In this document: piece by piece, positions 1 through 9,473 of the stretch | Layout: each line of letters opens with the position of its first letter | Position numbering within the stretch: position 1 is the stretch's first letter | DNA from: Rubrobacter tropicus | Lineage (GTDB): Bacteria; Actinomycetota; Rubrobacteria; Rubrobacterales; Rubrobacteraceae | DNA: 64,000 nt | Reading direction: 5' to 3' | Assembly (NCBI RefSeq): GCF_011492945.1 | Contig: NZ_CP045119.1 | Span: forward strand, 2,046,001-2,110,000 | Notes under the pieces: model-generated | Seen by the model: the letters and a program-made list of their open reading frames with translations, nothing else | What the model was told of the DNA's origin: nothing | Databases searched by the model: none | Made by a program: the position numbers and the translations under genes

Positions 1-2
1 CG

Positions 3-467
3 GTGGCCGGTTACGGCCGGACCACGGACGCATACCACGTGACCGCCCCCGACGAGCAGGGCCGCGGCGTTGAGCGCGCGATGCTAAGGGCCCTCGAAGA
101 CTCGGGCCTTACCGCCGAGGAGGTCGGGCACGTCAACGCCCACGCGACCGCCACCCCAACAGGCGACGCGCCGGAAACAAAGGCGATCTCCCGGGTCATG
201 CCCCACGCCAGGGTCTCGGGAACGAAGTCCATGACGGGCCACTCCTTCGGGGCCGTCGGCGCCACCGAGGGGATTATGTGCGCCCTCGCGCTGAAGCAGA
301 AGATCCTGCCTCCCACCATCAACCTGGAGAACCTCGCTGAGGATTGCGAGGAGCTGGACTACGTGGTGGGGGAGGCGGCCGAGGCGCCGGATCTCAAGGC
401 GGCGATCTCGAACTCCATGGGGTTCGGCGGGCACAACGTCGTGGTTGCGTTCACAAGTGTAGAATAG
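3..467 (+). CDS. fabF: Beta-ketoacyl-ACP synthase II, C-terminal part
   Basis: This is the C-terminal 154 residues of a condensing enzyme that extends acyl-ACP with malonyl-ACP in type II fatty acid synthesis in the cytoplasm; the 5' end lies outside the window. Visible motifs are NAHATATPTGD, whose His is one of the two active-site histidines (usually NAHGTST), the second active-site His in KSMTGHSFGAVG, and the C-terminal FGGHN loop. The nucleophilic Cys is in the missing part. It ends 8 bp before rnc, the usual fabF-rnc order, so co-transcription is likely. KAS II is favoured over other KAS enzymes by the intact TGH and FGGHN motifs. Confidence 0.93.
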   Translation: MAGYGRTTDAYHVTAPDEQGRGVERAMLRALEDSGLTAEEVGHVNAHATATPTGDAPETKAISRVMPHARVSGTKSMTGHSFGAVGATEGIMCALALKQKILPPTINLENLAEDCEELDYVVGEAAEAPDLKAAISNSMGFGGHNVVVAFTSVE

Positions 468-475
468 AGAGCGTT

Positions 476-1135
476 ATGTCTATAAGGGACCTCATAGCGA
501 TCCTGCCAGAGCCGCTCAGGCTGCGTTCGCTGACCCACCCTAGCGTGGCGGACCCTTACGAATCGAACGGACGCCTCGAATTCCTCGGCGACTCGGTCTT
601 GAACAACCGGGTCGCCGAACTCGTCTTCCACGGCTACCCCGAACTCCTCGAGGGCGACCTGACCCGCATCCGGGCGCACCTGGTCAGAAAGTCGTTTTTG
701 GCGACCGTCGGCCGGCGCGAGGGCATAGAGGAGATCATAGAGACCTCCGTCATAAACGACTCGGTGGTGGCCGACACCGTCGAGGCCATCATAGGAGCCG
801 CCTACCTCATAGACCGCGACCTGGTTCTTCAGACGGTGGACGAGATCTTCAACCCCTCCGAGGTCGACACGGACGAGCTGCGCGACTGGAAGACCCTCCT
901 GCAGGAGACCCTCCAGGCCGACGGCCTCCGGCCCACCTACCGCGTCAACTCCAAACAGGGCCCGGCCCACCGCCCGAGCTTCGTCTCCGGCGTCTCCGTG
1001 GAAGGCCGCGAGGTCGCGACTGGCGAAGGCCCCTCCATCAAGGAGAGCGAACAATCCGCCGCCCGCGCCGCGCTCGAAATCCTCGGCATAAGGCCCGTCC
1101 CGCGCGAGTCCGTCGAGGTTCACGTAGGCGCGTAG
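476..1135 (+). CDS. rnc: Ribonuclease III
   Basis: This 219-residue protein is a double-strand-specific endoribonuclease that processes rRNA precursors and structured mRNAs. The RNase III signature RLEFLGDS is at residues 33-40 with metal ligands Glu35 and Asp39; a second pair, Asp100 and Glu103, is in VVADTVEAII. The Glu often found two residues before the signature (NERLEFLGD) is Gly here. The C-terminal third is a double-stranded RNA-binding domain ending in KESEQSAARAALEIL. I chose the ATG at 476 because it starts just before the catalytic domain; longer in-frame readings would overlap fabF heavily. The family is usually 220-250 residues, so it looks complete. Confidence 0.94.
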   Translation: MSIRDLIAILPEPLRLRSLTHPSVADPYESNGRLEFLGDSVLNNRVAELVFHGYPELLEGDLTRIRAHLVRKSFLATVGRREGIEEIIETSVINDSVVADTVEAIIGAAYLIDRDLVLQTVDEIFNPSEVDTDELRDWKTLLQETLQADGLRPTYRVNSKQGPAHRPSFVSGVSVEGREVATGEGPSIKESEQSAARAALEILGIRPVPRESVEVHVGA

Positions 1136-1140
1136 GGGCC

Positions 1141-1155
1141 GCTCGCTTCGCGAGC
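1141..1155. terminator. Short GC hairpin after rnc
   Basis: A perfect 6-bp stem with a 3-base loop (GCTCGC-TTC-GCGAGC) starts 5 bp after the rnc stop. It is not followed by a T run, so rho-independent function is doubtful. The following bases include a GTCAGCC/GTCAGC direct repeat that recurs near 28890. Confidence 0.35.
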
Positions 1156-1270
1156 TTGTCAGCCTGTCAGCATCTCGGCTCTCTGGATCAGAATCATTCA
1201 TCAGGGGGATGTGTTCGCCTGCTTTCTGTGCCTATGGTGCCCGTCGAAGAAGCGATAACGGAGGACGCTT

Positions 1271-2254
1271 ATGAGGGCGATCGTGTACACAAAATACGGA
1301 GCGCCGGACGTACTCGAGCTGAGGGAGGTGGAGAGGCCCGCCCCCGGTGACGACCAGGTGCTGATAAAGATCCGTGCGGCAGCGGTCACGCCGACGGATT
1401 GCGCGTTTCGGAGGGGCGATCCCTTGATCAGGCTCTTCTTCGGCCCGCTGGAACCGAGGAAGAAGATACTCGGGACCGAGTTCTCGGGTGAGATCGAGGC
1501 GGTCGGCCGCGACGTGGCGCGATTCGGCGTCGGCGACCAGATCTTTGCTGCCACGGGAACGGGCTTCGGCGCTTATGCCGAGTACGTCGTCCTGCCCGAA
1601 GAAGGGGCGATCGCGATAAGACCGTCCAACGTGACGCCCGGCGAGGCCGCCGCCGTCTGCGACGGGGCGATGACGGCGTTGCCCTTCCTCAGGGACAAGG
1701 GAGGAATCCGGACCGGGCACAGGGTCCTGGTCAACGGCGCTTCCGGGTCGGTGGGCGCTTACGGCGTGCAGCTTGCCAGGTACTTCGGGGCTGAGGTTAC
1801 GGGGGTCTGCAGCACCGCGAACGTGGAACTGGTGAGGTCGCTCGGGGCCAAGGAGGTCATCGACTACACGAAGGAGGACTTCACCGCGGCGGGCCGGACC
1901 TACGACATCATCTTCGACGCCGTAGGCAAGAGCTCGTTCTCGCGCGCAAGGGGCTCGCTCACTCATGGCGGAGTCTATCTCTCGACCGTGCCAACGCCCG
2001 CGATGTTTCTTCGGATGTTGTGGAATCTAAAGCCCGGTGGAAAGAAGGCGAAGCTCGCGGCCACGGGGATGAGGCCGGCGCGCGAGAAGACGCGGGATCT
2101 CGCCTTCCTGAGGGAGCTAGTGGAGGCCGGGGAGATCAAGCCGGTCCTGGACCGGCAATACCCGATGGAACGGGCCGCCGAAGCGCACGTTTACGTCGAG
2201 ACCGGGCACAAGAGGGGGGGCGTGGTGATGACGATGGAACGCGACGTAGGGTAG
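1271..2254 (+). CDS. Zinc-independent MDR oxidoreductase (quinone oxidoreductase-like)
   Basis: This 327-residue protein belongs to the medium-chain dehydrogenase/reductase superfamily. The N-terminal GroES-like fold runs from MRAIVYTKYGAPDVLELREV to about residue 120, with the GTEFSGEIEAVGRDV signature near residue 70. The Rossmann NAD(P)-binding motif VLVNGASGSVGAYGVQLAR is near residues 155-175. The GHE zinc-site motif and structural-zinc cysteines of classical alcohol dehydrogenases are absent, which points to an NADPH-dependent quinone or enone reductase. The substrate cannot be told from sequence. An SD-like GGAGG lies just upstream of the ATG. It stands alone between rnc and ridA. Confidence 0.85.
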   Translation: MRAIVYTKYGAPDVLELREVERPAPGDDQVLIKIRAAAVTPTDCAFRRGDPLIRLFFGPLEPRKKILGTEFSGEIEAVGRDVARFGVGDQIFAATGTGFGAYAEYVVLPEEGAIAIRPSNVTPGEAAAVCDGAMTALPFLRDKGGIRTGHRVLVNGASGSVGAYGVQLARYFGAEVTGVCSTANVELVRSLGAKEVIDYTKEDFTAAGRTYDIIFDAVGKSSFSRARGSLTHGGVYLSTVPTPAMFLRMLWNLKPGGKKAKLAATGMRPAREKTRDLAFLRELVEAGEIKPVLDRQYPMERAAEAHVYVETGHKRGGVVMTMERDVG

Positions 2255-2623
2255 GGGCATGATCGGGACAGAATCCAGCCGGTCGAGGTCCGAACTCCGG
2301 GACCCTCGCGCAACCGCGGCCGTTCGGCCTCGACGACCTCTGCGAGGCGGGATGACCGAAAGCACCGAGGCCGGGAGATTACGCGCCGAGGGACCCCAGG
2401 CTGCCACACGGGCTCCAGCAGACCTTGTTCACGTACCATGAGGCTTGGGCCTGATGGACACCGCGGGCTCACCCGTCGCCTGGTCTGTTCTACGCGAAGC
2501 GGTAGAAGAGGTCGGTCGCGTGGAGCGTTTCGTTGACCGTGAAACGAGACCCTTCAGCCACGGGCCACGGGGTGGAGACGGAGGAGTCGGCCCGCCCGGG
2601 TCGAGGTGACCCCGACCTTCGGT
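2255..2623. other. Intergenic stretch with no supported gene
   Basis: These 369 bases lie between the MDR oxidoreductase and the 3' end of the reverse-strand ridA. Open frames here show no recognisable domain and no convincing ribosome binding site. Composition stays GC-rich. A reverse-strand frame ending near 2490 might be the tail of a decayed gene, but nothing supports that firmly. Confidence 0.5.
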
Positions 2624-3031
2624 TCAGTCGATGACCGCGGTGGCCTCGACCTCGACCAGTATGTCGGGGGCGGCGAGCGCACTGACGCCCAGCCCCGTGA
2701 GCGGCGGGACCGGGGCGACCCCCAGCTTCTCGGACGCCCGGGCAATTCCCTCCATCACCGTGGGCATCTTCTCGGGCGTCCAGTCTACGAGGTAGACGGT
2801 CAACTTTGCCACGTCGTCGAACGAGGCCCCGGCCCCGGCCAGGGCGATGGAGACGTTGAGGTAGCACTGCTCGACCTGGGCGGCGAGGTCGCCTCGGCCG
2901 ACCGTGACCCCGTCGGCGTCCCAGGCGACCTGGCCGGCGACGAAGACCAGCTTCGATCCGGTGGCCACCGACACCTGCCGGTAGAGGTCGACCTCCGGCA
3001 GTCCTTCGGGGTTTACCAGGGTAATGGGCAT
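2624..3031 (-). CDS. RidA/YjgF/YER057c/UK114 family protein
   Basis: This 135-residue protein (MPITLVNPEGLPEVDLYRQV...) belongs to the RidA family, whose characterised members deaminate reactive enamine/imine intermediates from PLP enzymes. The family fold is evident from SKLVFVAGQVAWDADG, AAQVEQCYLNVSIALAGAGASFDDV and the C-terminal DILVEVEATAVID. The substrate-anchoring Arg of canonical RidA, usually in an R.C.EV-type context near the C-terminus, is not evident, so it may be a non-deaminating subgroup. The ATG start at 3031 has AAGGAG a few bases upstream on the reverse strand. It is monocistronic and faces the MDR gene. Confidence 0.85.
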   Translation of the reverse strand: MPITLVNPEGLPEVDLYRQVSVATGSKLVFVAGQVAWDADGVTVGRGDLAAQVEQCYLNVSIALAGAGASFDDVAKLTVYLVDWTPEKMPTVMEGIARASEKLGVAPVPPLTGLGVSALAAPDILVEVEATAVID

Positions 3032-3560
3032 GCTTGCTCCTTCTCGTGAGAACCCGCAGTCTCGGGACCCGAATACTGTAGCAGTGCAATGCTCTGTATA
3101 CTGGTGCCGTGGGCTGTTTCCCCGGTCGCCGGCGGCCCCCCGCCGCGCCAGACGCTCGACCCACGGCATCCCCATGCTAACCGCGCCGGTGAACGGCGCG
3201 GGAGACCGGTTCGACGGATGTTGCACCTCGGTCGAGCAGGGCCGGCAGCAACCAATCCCACCCGCCGAGGGGCCGTGGGCCGAGTAGAGCAAGAGCGCAA
3301 CAGCGAGTCCCACCACGGCCCTCGGGGAGGATCGGCCGCGTTGGATTCGCGACAGGGGGCGCCGCTTGTCCCCGTCGCGGAGTTTGTGCCGACGTGGTTC
3401 CGGCTGTAGGCCGGGCATCTTCCGGCCATTGACGGGCACGCCATACGTGCCGGACTCAAGAGGCGAGGTTTGGGGGGATCGGGGGGAAGGGCGCTGACAA
3501 GCATTTTGCTCCACTTTTCCGCGTGCTTTCTGTGGTCAAGTTGCGTAAAATGCTCGTTTA
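3032..3560. other. Divergent intergenic region between ridA and smc
   Basis: This 529-bp region separates the reverse-strand ridA from smc. No frame has recognisable protein content. It must hold the ridA promoter at its left side and the smc promoter at its right end. No tRNA, structured RNA or repeat is evident. Confidence 0.5.
3546..3551 (+). promoter_or_regulatory. Probable -10 element for smc
   Basis: TAAAAT stands in a GC-rich background, 9 bases before the GTG start of smc. Transcription would begin at or almost at the start codon, and no Shine-Dalgarno precedes the GTG, so the mRNA could be leaderless. No good -35 hexamer is visible. Confidence 0.4.
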
Positions 3561-6500
3561 GTGCTTTCGGCGATCTATATCAAGGGCTTCAAGACGTTCG
3601 CCAGGCCGGTGAGGATGCCGCTCGAAGGTGGGATCACCGCGATAGTCGGTCCCAACGGCTCGGGCAAGAGCAACATCACGGACGCGGTGTTGTTTGCTTT
3701 GGGGGAGCAGAGTCCGGGTGTTCTACGGGCGGGTGCCATGGGGGATTTGATCTTCTCGGGCTCCGAGTCGCTTCCGGCCGCGAGCGCCGCGGAGGTAACG
3801 CTGGTCTTCGACAACGCTTCCGGGGAGATCTCGCTGCCCTACGAGGAGGTTTCGATTACGCGCCGCATCTCCCGCGTCGGCGAGACGGAGTATCGCATCA
3901 ACGGCTCCCGCTCCCGTCTTGCCGACGTGCGGGCGGTGGCCGGGGAGGCCGGCCTCGGCCGCCACAGTATCCTGCGCCAGGGTTCGGTTGACGCGATCGT
4001 CGCCGGCGGGGCCGCGGCCTGCCGCCTGGCGCTGGAAGAGGCTGCTGGTCTCGGTGTGTACCGCAGGCGGCGCCTCTCGGCCAGCCGTCGCCTGGAGAGG
4101 GCCGACGACCAGTTGGAGAAGAGCCGGCAACTGGAGACGGAACTGGCTACGCAACTTCGGAGGATCCAGACGGAAGCCGAAGCCGCCAGGCGCTACAGGG
4201 AGATCGAGTCCCGCTACCGCGAGCTCTCCCTCGCCCACCTCTACCGGGTTGCCAACCGCGAGCTCTCGGACCTCAGGGAACGGCTGCGCGCCGGCCGGTC
4301 CCGGGTCGACAGATTGGACGAGACTGAGCGTGGCCTGCGCGACGAGGGCGAGAAGATAGAGCAACGCCTGCGCGACATCTCGCGCCGCGCCAACGAGACC
4401 GAGCGGCGCGCGGAGGCGCTCGAAGACGCCGCCGAGGATCTCCGCTCGGAGAACCTGCGGGCCGACCGCGCCCTGCTCAGGCTGGATTCCGGCGCCGACC
4501 GCGAGGGCGAGCGGCGCCTCGTGCTCCGCCGGCTGCAGGAGGAGCTGCGCCGGACCTCCGAAAGCCTGGAACAGCTCCGTGGGAGGGCCGGTAGCCTGGA
4601 ACCAGACGTCATCAAGGCGAGGGAGAGCGCTGAAGAAAAGGCGCGGGCCGCCCAGGTCGCCGCCCGCAAAAGCTCTGGCTCCGAGAGGGAGAGGTCGCGC
4701 CTAGCCGCGGAGTTGGACAGGCTGCGCGCCAGGCTCGCCGGTCTCGACCCGGCGGGCCCCACGCCGGACGTCCCGGAGGAGGATCTCGCCCGTCTCCGGC
4801 GCGCCATCGAGGAATTGCGGGGCCTGCGCGAGCATCGTTCGGGCGATCGGGTGCGCCGTCTCGCCGAGGAGGTTTCGGAGTCTCTGGGGCGCGCGGAGGC
4901 GCGCTTCGAGGAGGTGAGCCACAGGCGCGGGGGGCTCGCCGCGGCCGTGGGACGTTCGGAGTCGAGGGTCAGGTCGCTGCGGGCGGCGGCGCCGGCGGGG
5001 GACGCCACGCGGCTCTATGAGGTGATCCGGGCCCGGCCGGGCTACGAGGCGGCCGTCGAGGCCGCCCTCGGCGAGCATGGCGCGGGCGTTCTCGCGGAGA
5101 ACCTGGACAAGGGTATGCTCATGCTCTCCGAGGCAGACCCCGTCGCCTTGAGGCTCGACGCCGAGGACGTGAAGCCCGACGGCCACGCTCCCGGCACGCC
5201 CCTCTCCGAGTGCGTCGACGTGCTCGACGGACGCTACACGGGCGCCGTAGAGCGCCTGCTCGGCGGCATCTTCGTCGTGGACAGCCCGAACGACGGCGCC
5301 AACCTGAACGGCCACGTCGCCGTGACCACGGACGGCCTCCGCCTCACCAGGACCAGCGTCAGCCGCCGGCCCGGGCCCGGAAACTTCGAGCGGGAGGCCC
5401 GACTCGGGGCCGAGCTGGAGATCCTCGACGCCCTTAAGAACGGGCCGGGCGGGACGTTGTACGACGCGCGCGGCACTATACAGTCCGCCTCAGAACGCCT
5501 CACCGCCGTCTCACAGACCGCGAACGCGCTGCGCGGCCTCTCCGAGCGCGCGCGGCGGGCCCGCTCCGCCCTTGTGACGGAGGCCGTCCGCCGCCTGGGC
5601 GCGGCCGAGACCTCGCGGCGCAAAAAGCTCGACAGGCAGCGCCAGGCGGGGGAACTGGCTGGCAGTATCTCCTCGGCCGACCGCGAGCTCTCCGAAGCGG
5701 AAAAGTCGGCACGCTCCGACCGCGAGGCCGCCGCCGCCGCGACCGCCGCCGCGGAATCCGCCAGGGCCGCCGCCCAGGACTCGGACCGGCGCCTTCGGTC
5801 CCTGCGGGCCGCTATCTCCGACGGAAAAAAGCGCGAGGCGGCCTTCCGACGGAGGTTGGAGAAGGCAACGTCCTCCGCCCCCGATACCGTCTCCCCGCGC
5901 GACCTGGCGAAGAGGGCCGCGGACCTCTCCGCGGCCCTCCTCTCCGCCGTGCGCGAGCGCCGGAACGGCCTGCGCCAGACTCGGGCCGGGCTCTCGGAGG
6001 CCCAAGGCCGGGTCTCGGAAGAGCGTTCGCAACTCTCGCGCCGGGCCGTCGAGACAGCAGGGGAGCTTGCCACGGCCCGCGCCGAAGCCGCCCGCTTCTC
6101 GGAGGAGGTCGCGAGGGCCGAGGCGGACGCGGCCGCTTCGCTCGAGGAGATCCAGACGGAGTGGGGCAGCACGCTGGAAGCGGCCCGCCTGCAGGCCGAG
6201 CGCCACCCCGAGGAGACCGATGCCGAACGCCAGAAGCTGGCCCGCCAGCTCAAACGCTTCGGCGACGTCAACCTCCTGGCCCTTTCCCAGGAACAGGAAC
6301 TGCGCGAACGCCACGAGTTCGTCGCAGCCCAGCGCGCCGACGCCGAAGAAGCAACGGCCGAACTTAACCGCATAATACACTCGGTGGACAGGGAGATAGA
6401 GGTACGGTTCTCGCAGACCTTCGGGAGGGTACGGGAGGCGTTCGGGGAGATCGTGCCGAGGATGTTGCAGGGGGCTTCGGGGATTTTAGAGTTGTCCGAG

Positions 6501-6881
6501 GAGGGGGTCGAGATCGGGCTCCGGCTGGGGCGTAAGGGTTGGAGGCCGCTCAGGGTTCTCTCGGGCGGGGAGCGGGCTCTGCTCGCGCTCTCTTTCCTGT
6601 TCAGCATCTTCTTGAGCCGTCCGATGGGCGGATCGGGGGCCTTTTGTATCTTGGACGAGGCGGAGGCTGCCTTGGACGACGTGAACCTGGCGCGTTTTCT
6701 CTCTGTGGTAGACTCTCACCGATCCGGCGGACAGTACCTGCTGGTCACCCACCAGAAGCGGACGATGGCCGCTGCGGACGTGCTTTACGGGGTGGTCCAG
6801 GACGCCTCCGGTGCCACCACTGTCGTATCTAAACGTTTGCAGGGAGAGAGAGAAGTCGCCCATGGCGCGCTCTTGGCGTAA
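3561..6881 (+). CDS. smc: Chromosome segregation protein SMC
   Basis: This 1106-residue ATPase is the core of the bacterial condensin that organises and segregates the chromosome with ScpA and ScpB (not in this window). The N-terminal Walker A motif GPNGSGKSN is near residue 30. Two long coiled-coil arms rich in Arg, Glu and Ala flank a hinge at about residues 490-620 (DATRLYEVIRARPGYEAAVE onward). The C-terminal head has the ABC signature LSGGERALLAL, Walker B CILDEAEAALDD and the H-loop LLVTHQKRTM. Length is slightly below the usual 1150-1200. GTG is the start, with no Shine-Dalgarno. The 3' end overlaps ftsY by 20 bp. Confidence 0.96.
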   Translation: MLSAIYIKGFKTFARPVRMPLEGGITAIVGPNGSGKSNITDAVLFALGEQSPGVLRAGAMGDLIFSGSESLPAASAAEVTLVFDNASGEISLPYEEVSITRRISRVGETEYRINGSRSRLADVRAVAGEAGLGRHSILRQGSVDAIVAGGAAACRLALEEAAGLGVYRRRRLSASRRLERADDQLEKSRQLETELATQLRRIQTEAEAARRYREIESRYRELSLAHLYRVANRELSDLRERLRAGRSRVDRLDETERGLRDEGEKIEQRLRDISRRANETERRAEALEDAAEDLRSENLRADRALLRLDSGADREGERRLVLRRLQEELRRTSESLEQLRGRAGSLEPDVIKARESAEEKARAAQVAARKSSGSERERSRLAAELDRLRARLAGLDPAGPTPDVPEEDLARLRRAIEELRGLREHRSGDRVRRLAEEVSESLGRAEARFEEVSHRRGGLAAAVGRSESRVRSLRAAAPAGDATRLYEVIRARPGYEAAVEAALGEHGAGVLAENLDKGMLMLSEADPVALRLDAEDVKPDGHAPGTPLSECVDVLDGRYTGAVERLLGGIFVVDSPNDGANLNGHVAVTTDGLRLTRTSVSRRPGPGNFEREARLGAELEILDALKNGPGGTLYDARGTIQSASERLTAVSQTANALRGLSERARRARSALVTEAVRRLGAAETSRRKKLDRQRQAGELAGSISSADRELSEAEKSARSDREAAAAATAAAESARAAAQDSDRRLRSLRAAISDGKKREAAFRRRLEKATSSAPDTVSPRDLAKRAADLSAALLSAVRERRNGLRQTRAGLSEAQGRVSEERSQLSRRAVETAGELATARAEAARFSEEVARAEADAAASLEEIQTEWGSTLEAARLQAERHPEETDAERQKLARQLKRFGDVNLLALSQEQELRERHEFVAAQRADAEEATAELNRIIHSVDREIEVRFSQTFGRVREAFGEIVPRMLQGASGILELSEEGVEIGLRLGRKGWRPLRVLSGGERALLALSFLFSIFLSRPMGGSGAFCILDEAEAALDDVNLARFLSVVDSHRSGGQYLLVTHQKRTMAAADVLYGVVQDASGATTVVSKRLQGEREVAHGALLA

Positions 6882-8121
6882 CTTTTTCAGACGCAGCAAG
6901 GACGAACCCGAGGAGCAGGGTCCTACTACCGAGACGGAAGCCCCGCCGGACGCGGAAGCGTCCGCCAACGGTACGGAGTCCCCGGTTGCCGACCCCGAGC
7001 CCGTGACCCCGGAAGACCCGTCGGAGACCGTGGCGCCTTCCGTCGAAGACGAGCCCGTAGAACCTTCGCAAGAAGAGGCCGCGGAGCCGGTCGAGCCTCC
7101 CCGTGAGGAAGTTCTGGAGCCGGAGTCCGAGCCTGAGGTCGTCGAGGCGTTGCCGGAGCCGACCGCCGTCGAGGAGGCGCCCGATGCCGGGGCGGCCGCC
7201 GAGGAGCAAGAGTCGGCCGGGTGGTTCGGGAGGCTGCGGCAGGGGTTGTCCCGGAGCCGGGAGTCCTTTGTCGGGCAGCTCAACGCGGCCGTCGCGGAGT
7301 TCAAGGACGCCGAGGACGAGGAGTTCTGGGAGAGGGTGGAGGAGATACTGGTCTCCTCCGACGTCGGGGTGCCGACCACGGCGAAGCTGGTCGCCGAGCT
7401 GGAGCAGGAGGCGTTGCGCAGGAACATCACCAGCGGCGCCGAGCTCAAGAGGCTCATGGTGGAGCACGCGACGAAGATGCTCGAAGGGCCCGTCGAGTTG
7501 GATATTTCGCACAAGCCGACCGTGATCCTGATGGTCGGCGTCAACGGGACGGGCAAGACGACGACCATCGGCAAGCTCTCGCGCTTCCTGCCCGGAACCA
7601 CGATGTTCGCCGCCGGCGACACCTTCAGGGCCGCCGCCATAGAGCAGCTCCAGCAGTGGGGCGAGAGGACCGGCACGCCGGTCATAGCCAGGGACCGCGG
7701 GGCCGACGCCGCGGCCGTGGCGCACGATTCGATCCAGGCCGCCAGGCGCGAGGGCACGGACGTGCTCCTGATAGATACCGCCGGCAGGCTGCACACCAAG
7801 GTCAACCTCATGGCCGAGCTCGACAAGGTGCATCGCGTGATCGGGCGCCAGATGCCGGGCGCGCCGCACGAGGTGTTGATGACCGTCGACGCCACCACGG
7901 GCCAGAACGGCCTCAGGCAGGCGAAGATGTTCCAGGAGGTAGCCGGGCTCACCGGCATTATCCTCACCAAGCTCGACGGCACGGCCAAGGGCGGCATCGC
8001 CCTCGCCATCGCGAACGAGGTGGGGGTTCCCATAAAGCTGGTCTCCGTGGGAGAGAAGGTCGAGGACTTGCACCCCTTCGACGCCAGGGAGTTCGCGGAA
8101 GCATTGTTTGGAGATCTCTAG
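6862..8121 (+). CDS. ftsY: Signal recognition particle receptor FtsY
   Basis: This 419-residue GTPase docks SRP-ribosome complexes at the membrane for co-translational insertion. Residues 1 to about 130 form an acidic A domain rich in Glu, Pro and Ala, preceded by a basic/aromatic start (MARSWRNFFRRSK) likely to touch lipids. The NG domain follows, with G1 GVNGTGKTTTIGKL, the SRP-family box DTFRAAAIEQL, G3 DTAGRL and G4 TKLDGTAKGG. The ATG at 6862 is preceded by an AGGGAGAGAGAG purine run, which favours it over an in-frame start about 50 bp upstream. It overlaps the smc end, and ffh begins at the next base after its stop. Confidence 0.95.
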   Translation: MARSWRNFFRRSKDEPEEQGPTTETEAPPDAEASANGTESPVADPEPVTPEDPSETVAPSVEDEPVEPSQEEAAEPVEPPREEVLEPESEPEVVEALPEPTAVEEAPDAGAAAEEQESAGWFGRLRQGLSRSRESFVGQLNAAVAEFKDAEDEEFWERVEEILVSSDVGVPTTAKLVAELEQEALRRNITSGAELKRLMVEHATKMLEGPVELDISHKPTVILMVGVNGTGKTTTIGKLSRFLPGTTMFAAGDTFRAAAIEQLQQWGERTGTPVIARDRGADAAAVAHDSIQAARREGTDVLLIDTAGRLHTKVNLMAELDKVHRVIGRQMPGAPHEVLMTVDATTGQNGLRQAKMFQEVAGLTGIILTKLDGTAKGGIALAIANEVGVPIKLVSVGEKVEDLHPFDAREFAEALFGDL

Positions 8122-9453
8122 ATGTTCGATACCTTAGGCGACAGGCTCAACAAGGCGCTCGACGGGGTCCGCGGCAGCGGCAACCTGACCGAGGACCAGG
8201 TAAAGAAGGTGACGCGCGAGATCCGGCTCGCCCTGCTCGAGGCGGACGTGAACTACGGCGTCGTAAAGGAGTTCGTCTCGAACGTCAGGGAGCGGGCGAC
8301 CGGGGCCGACGTCTCCAAGGCGCTCAGTCCCGGCCAGCAGGTGGTCAAGATCGTCAACGAGGAGCTGGCGAACCTGATGGGCGGGACCTCGCACAAGCTC
8401 TCCTTCGCGTCGCGCCCGCCCACGGTGGTCATGCTCGCCGGCCTCAACGGTCACGGCAAGACGACGACGGCGGGCAAGCTGGCGCTCTTCGTGCGGAAGC
8501 TCGGGAAGAACCCTTATCTCGTCGCCTGCGACACTTACCGTCCGGCCGCCATAGAGCAGTTGCAGCAGATCGGGCGCGAGTTGTCCGTTCCGGTCTACAC
8601 GGAGGGGACGGGGCCTAAGCCGGAGGAGATCGCCGAGCGGGGCATCAAGGAGGCGAGGGAGGGCGGCTACGACTTCGTCATCGTGGACACGGCGGGCCGG
8701 CAGGTCGTCGACATGGACATGATGGAGGAGATCAAGCGCGTCCGCAGCGTCTCGAAGCCCCACTCCGTGCTCCTCGTTCTCGACGTGGTGACGGGCCAGA
8801 ACGCCGTCGACGTGGCGCAGGCGTTCAAGGAGTACGCGGACTTCGACGGGATGGTGCTCACCAAGCTCGACGGCGACGCGCGCGGCGGGGCGGCGTTATC
8901 CGTCGTCTCGGTGACGGAGCGGCCGATAAGGTTCGCCTCCGAGGGCGAGAAAATGAGCGAGTTCGACTACTTCTATCCGGATCGGATGGCCGGGCGCATA
9001 CTCGGGATGGGCGACGTCATGACGCTCATCGAGAAGGCCGAGCAGCAGATGGACCGGGAGGAGGCGCAGGCCGACGCCCAGCGGCTGATGAGCGGCAAGT
9101 TCACGTTCGAGGACTTCTTGAAGCAGATGCAGATGATCAAGAGGATGGGCCCGATCTCGGGCCTGCTCGGCATGATCCCGGGCCTCGGCAAGCAGCTAAA
9201 AGGCGTGGAGATAGACGACAACCAGCTCGCGAGGGTCGAGGCTATGGTAACCTCCATGACCGTCAAGGAGCGCCGCAACCCGAAATTGTTGCAGAACCCG
9301 AGCCGGGCGCGCAGGATCGCGCGCGGCTCCGGCGCCACGCAGCAGGACGTGCAGAAGCTCGTCAAGCAGTTCGGCGAGATGCAGAAGATGATGAAGCAGA
9401 TGGGCAAGGGCGGCGGGATGCCGAAGTTGCCCGGGCTGTCCGGACGCAGGTAG
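8122..9453 (+). CDS. ffh: Signal recognition particle protein Ffh
   Basis: This 443-residue protein is the SRP GTPase that binds signal peptides and 4.5S RNA and partners with FtsY. The N and G domains show [13 protein letters not shown], the box [17 protein letters not shown] and [10 protein letters not shown]. The methionine-rich M domain begins near residue 325 and contains [16 protein letters not shown] and the RNA-binding [11 protein letters not shown], ending in a [13 protein letters not shown] tail. Its ATG directly follows the ftsY stop, which implies translational coupling of receptor and SRP protein. The 4.5S RNA gene is not seen here. Confidence 0.96.
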   Translation: MFDTLGDRLNKALDGVRGSGNLTEDQVKKVTREIRLALLEADVNYGVVKEFVSNVRERATGADVSKALSPGQQVVKIVNEELANLMGGTSHKLSFASRPPTVVMLAGLNGHGKTTTAGKLALFVRKLGKNPYLVACDTYRPAAIEQLQQIGRELSVPVYTEGTGPKPEEIAERGIKEAREGGYDFVIVDTAGRQVVDMDMMEEIKRVRSVSKPHSVLLVLDVVTGQNAVDVAQAFKEYADFDGMVLTKLDGDARGGAALSVVSVTERPIRFASEGEKMSEFDYFYPDRMAGRILGMGDVMTLIEKAEQQMDREEAQADAQRLMSGKFTFEDFLKQMQMIKRMGPISGLLGMIPGLGKQLKGVEIDDNQLARVEAMVTSMTVKERRNPKLLQNPSRARRIARGSGATQQDVQKLVKQFGEMQKMMKQMGKGGGMPKLPGLSGRR

Positions 9454-9473
9454 AAAACCGAGAGGAGACAGGT

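Noticed and set aside
2280-2320. tRNA-like T-arm sequence
   Set aside because: Only a short GGTCGAGGTCCGAACTCC resemblance; no acceptor or anticodon stems could be built.
2490-2623. Possible decayed gene tail on the reverse strand ending ETLHATDLFYRFA
   Set aside because: The ending looks protein-like but no start, domain or homologue could be recognised.
3024-3410. Forward open frames of about 90-105 codons upstream of smc
   Set aside because: No ribosome binding site, no domain, and low-complexity Arg/Pro composition.
5234-6607. Long reverse-strand open frame of 457 codons inside smc
   Set aside because: It is the Arg/Ser-rich shadow expected opposite a GC-rich coiled-coil gene, with no domain content.
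6486-8033. 515-codon reverse-strand frame over smc and ftsY
   Set aside because: Ser/Thr-rich shadow of ftsY with no recognisable domain.
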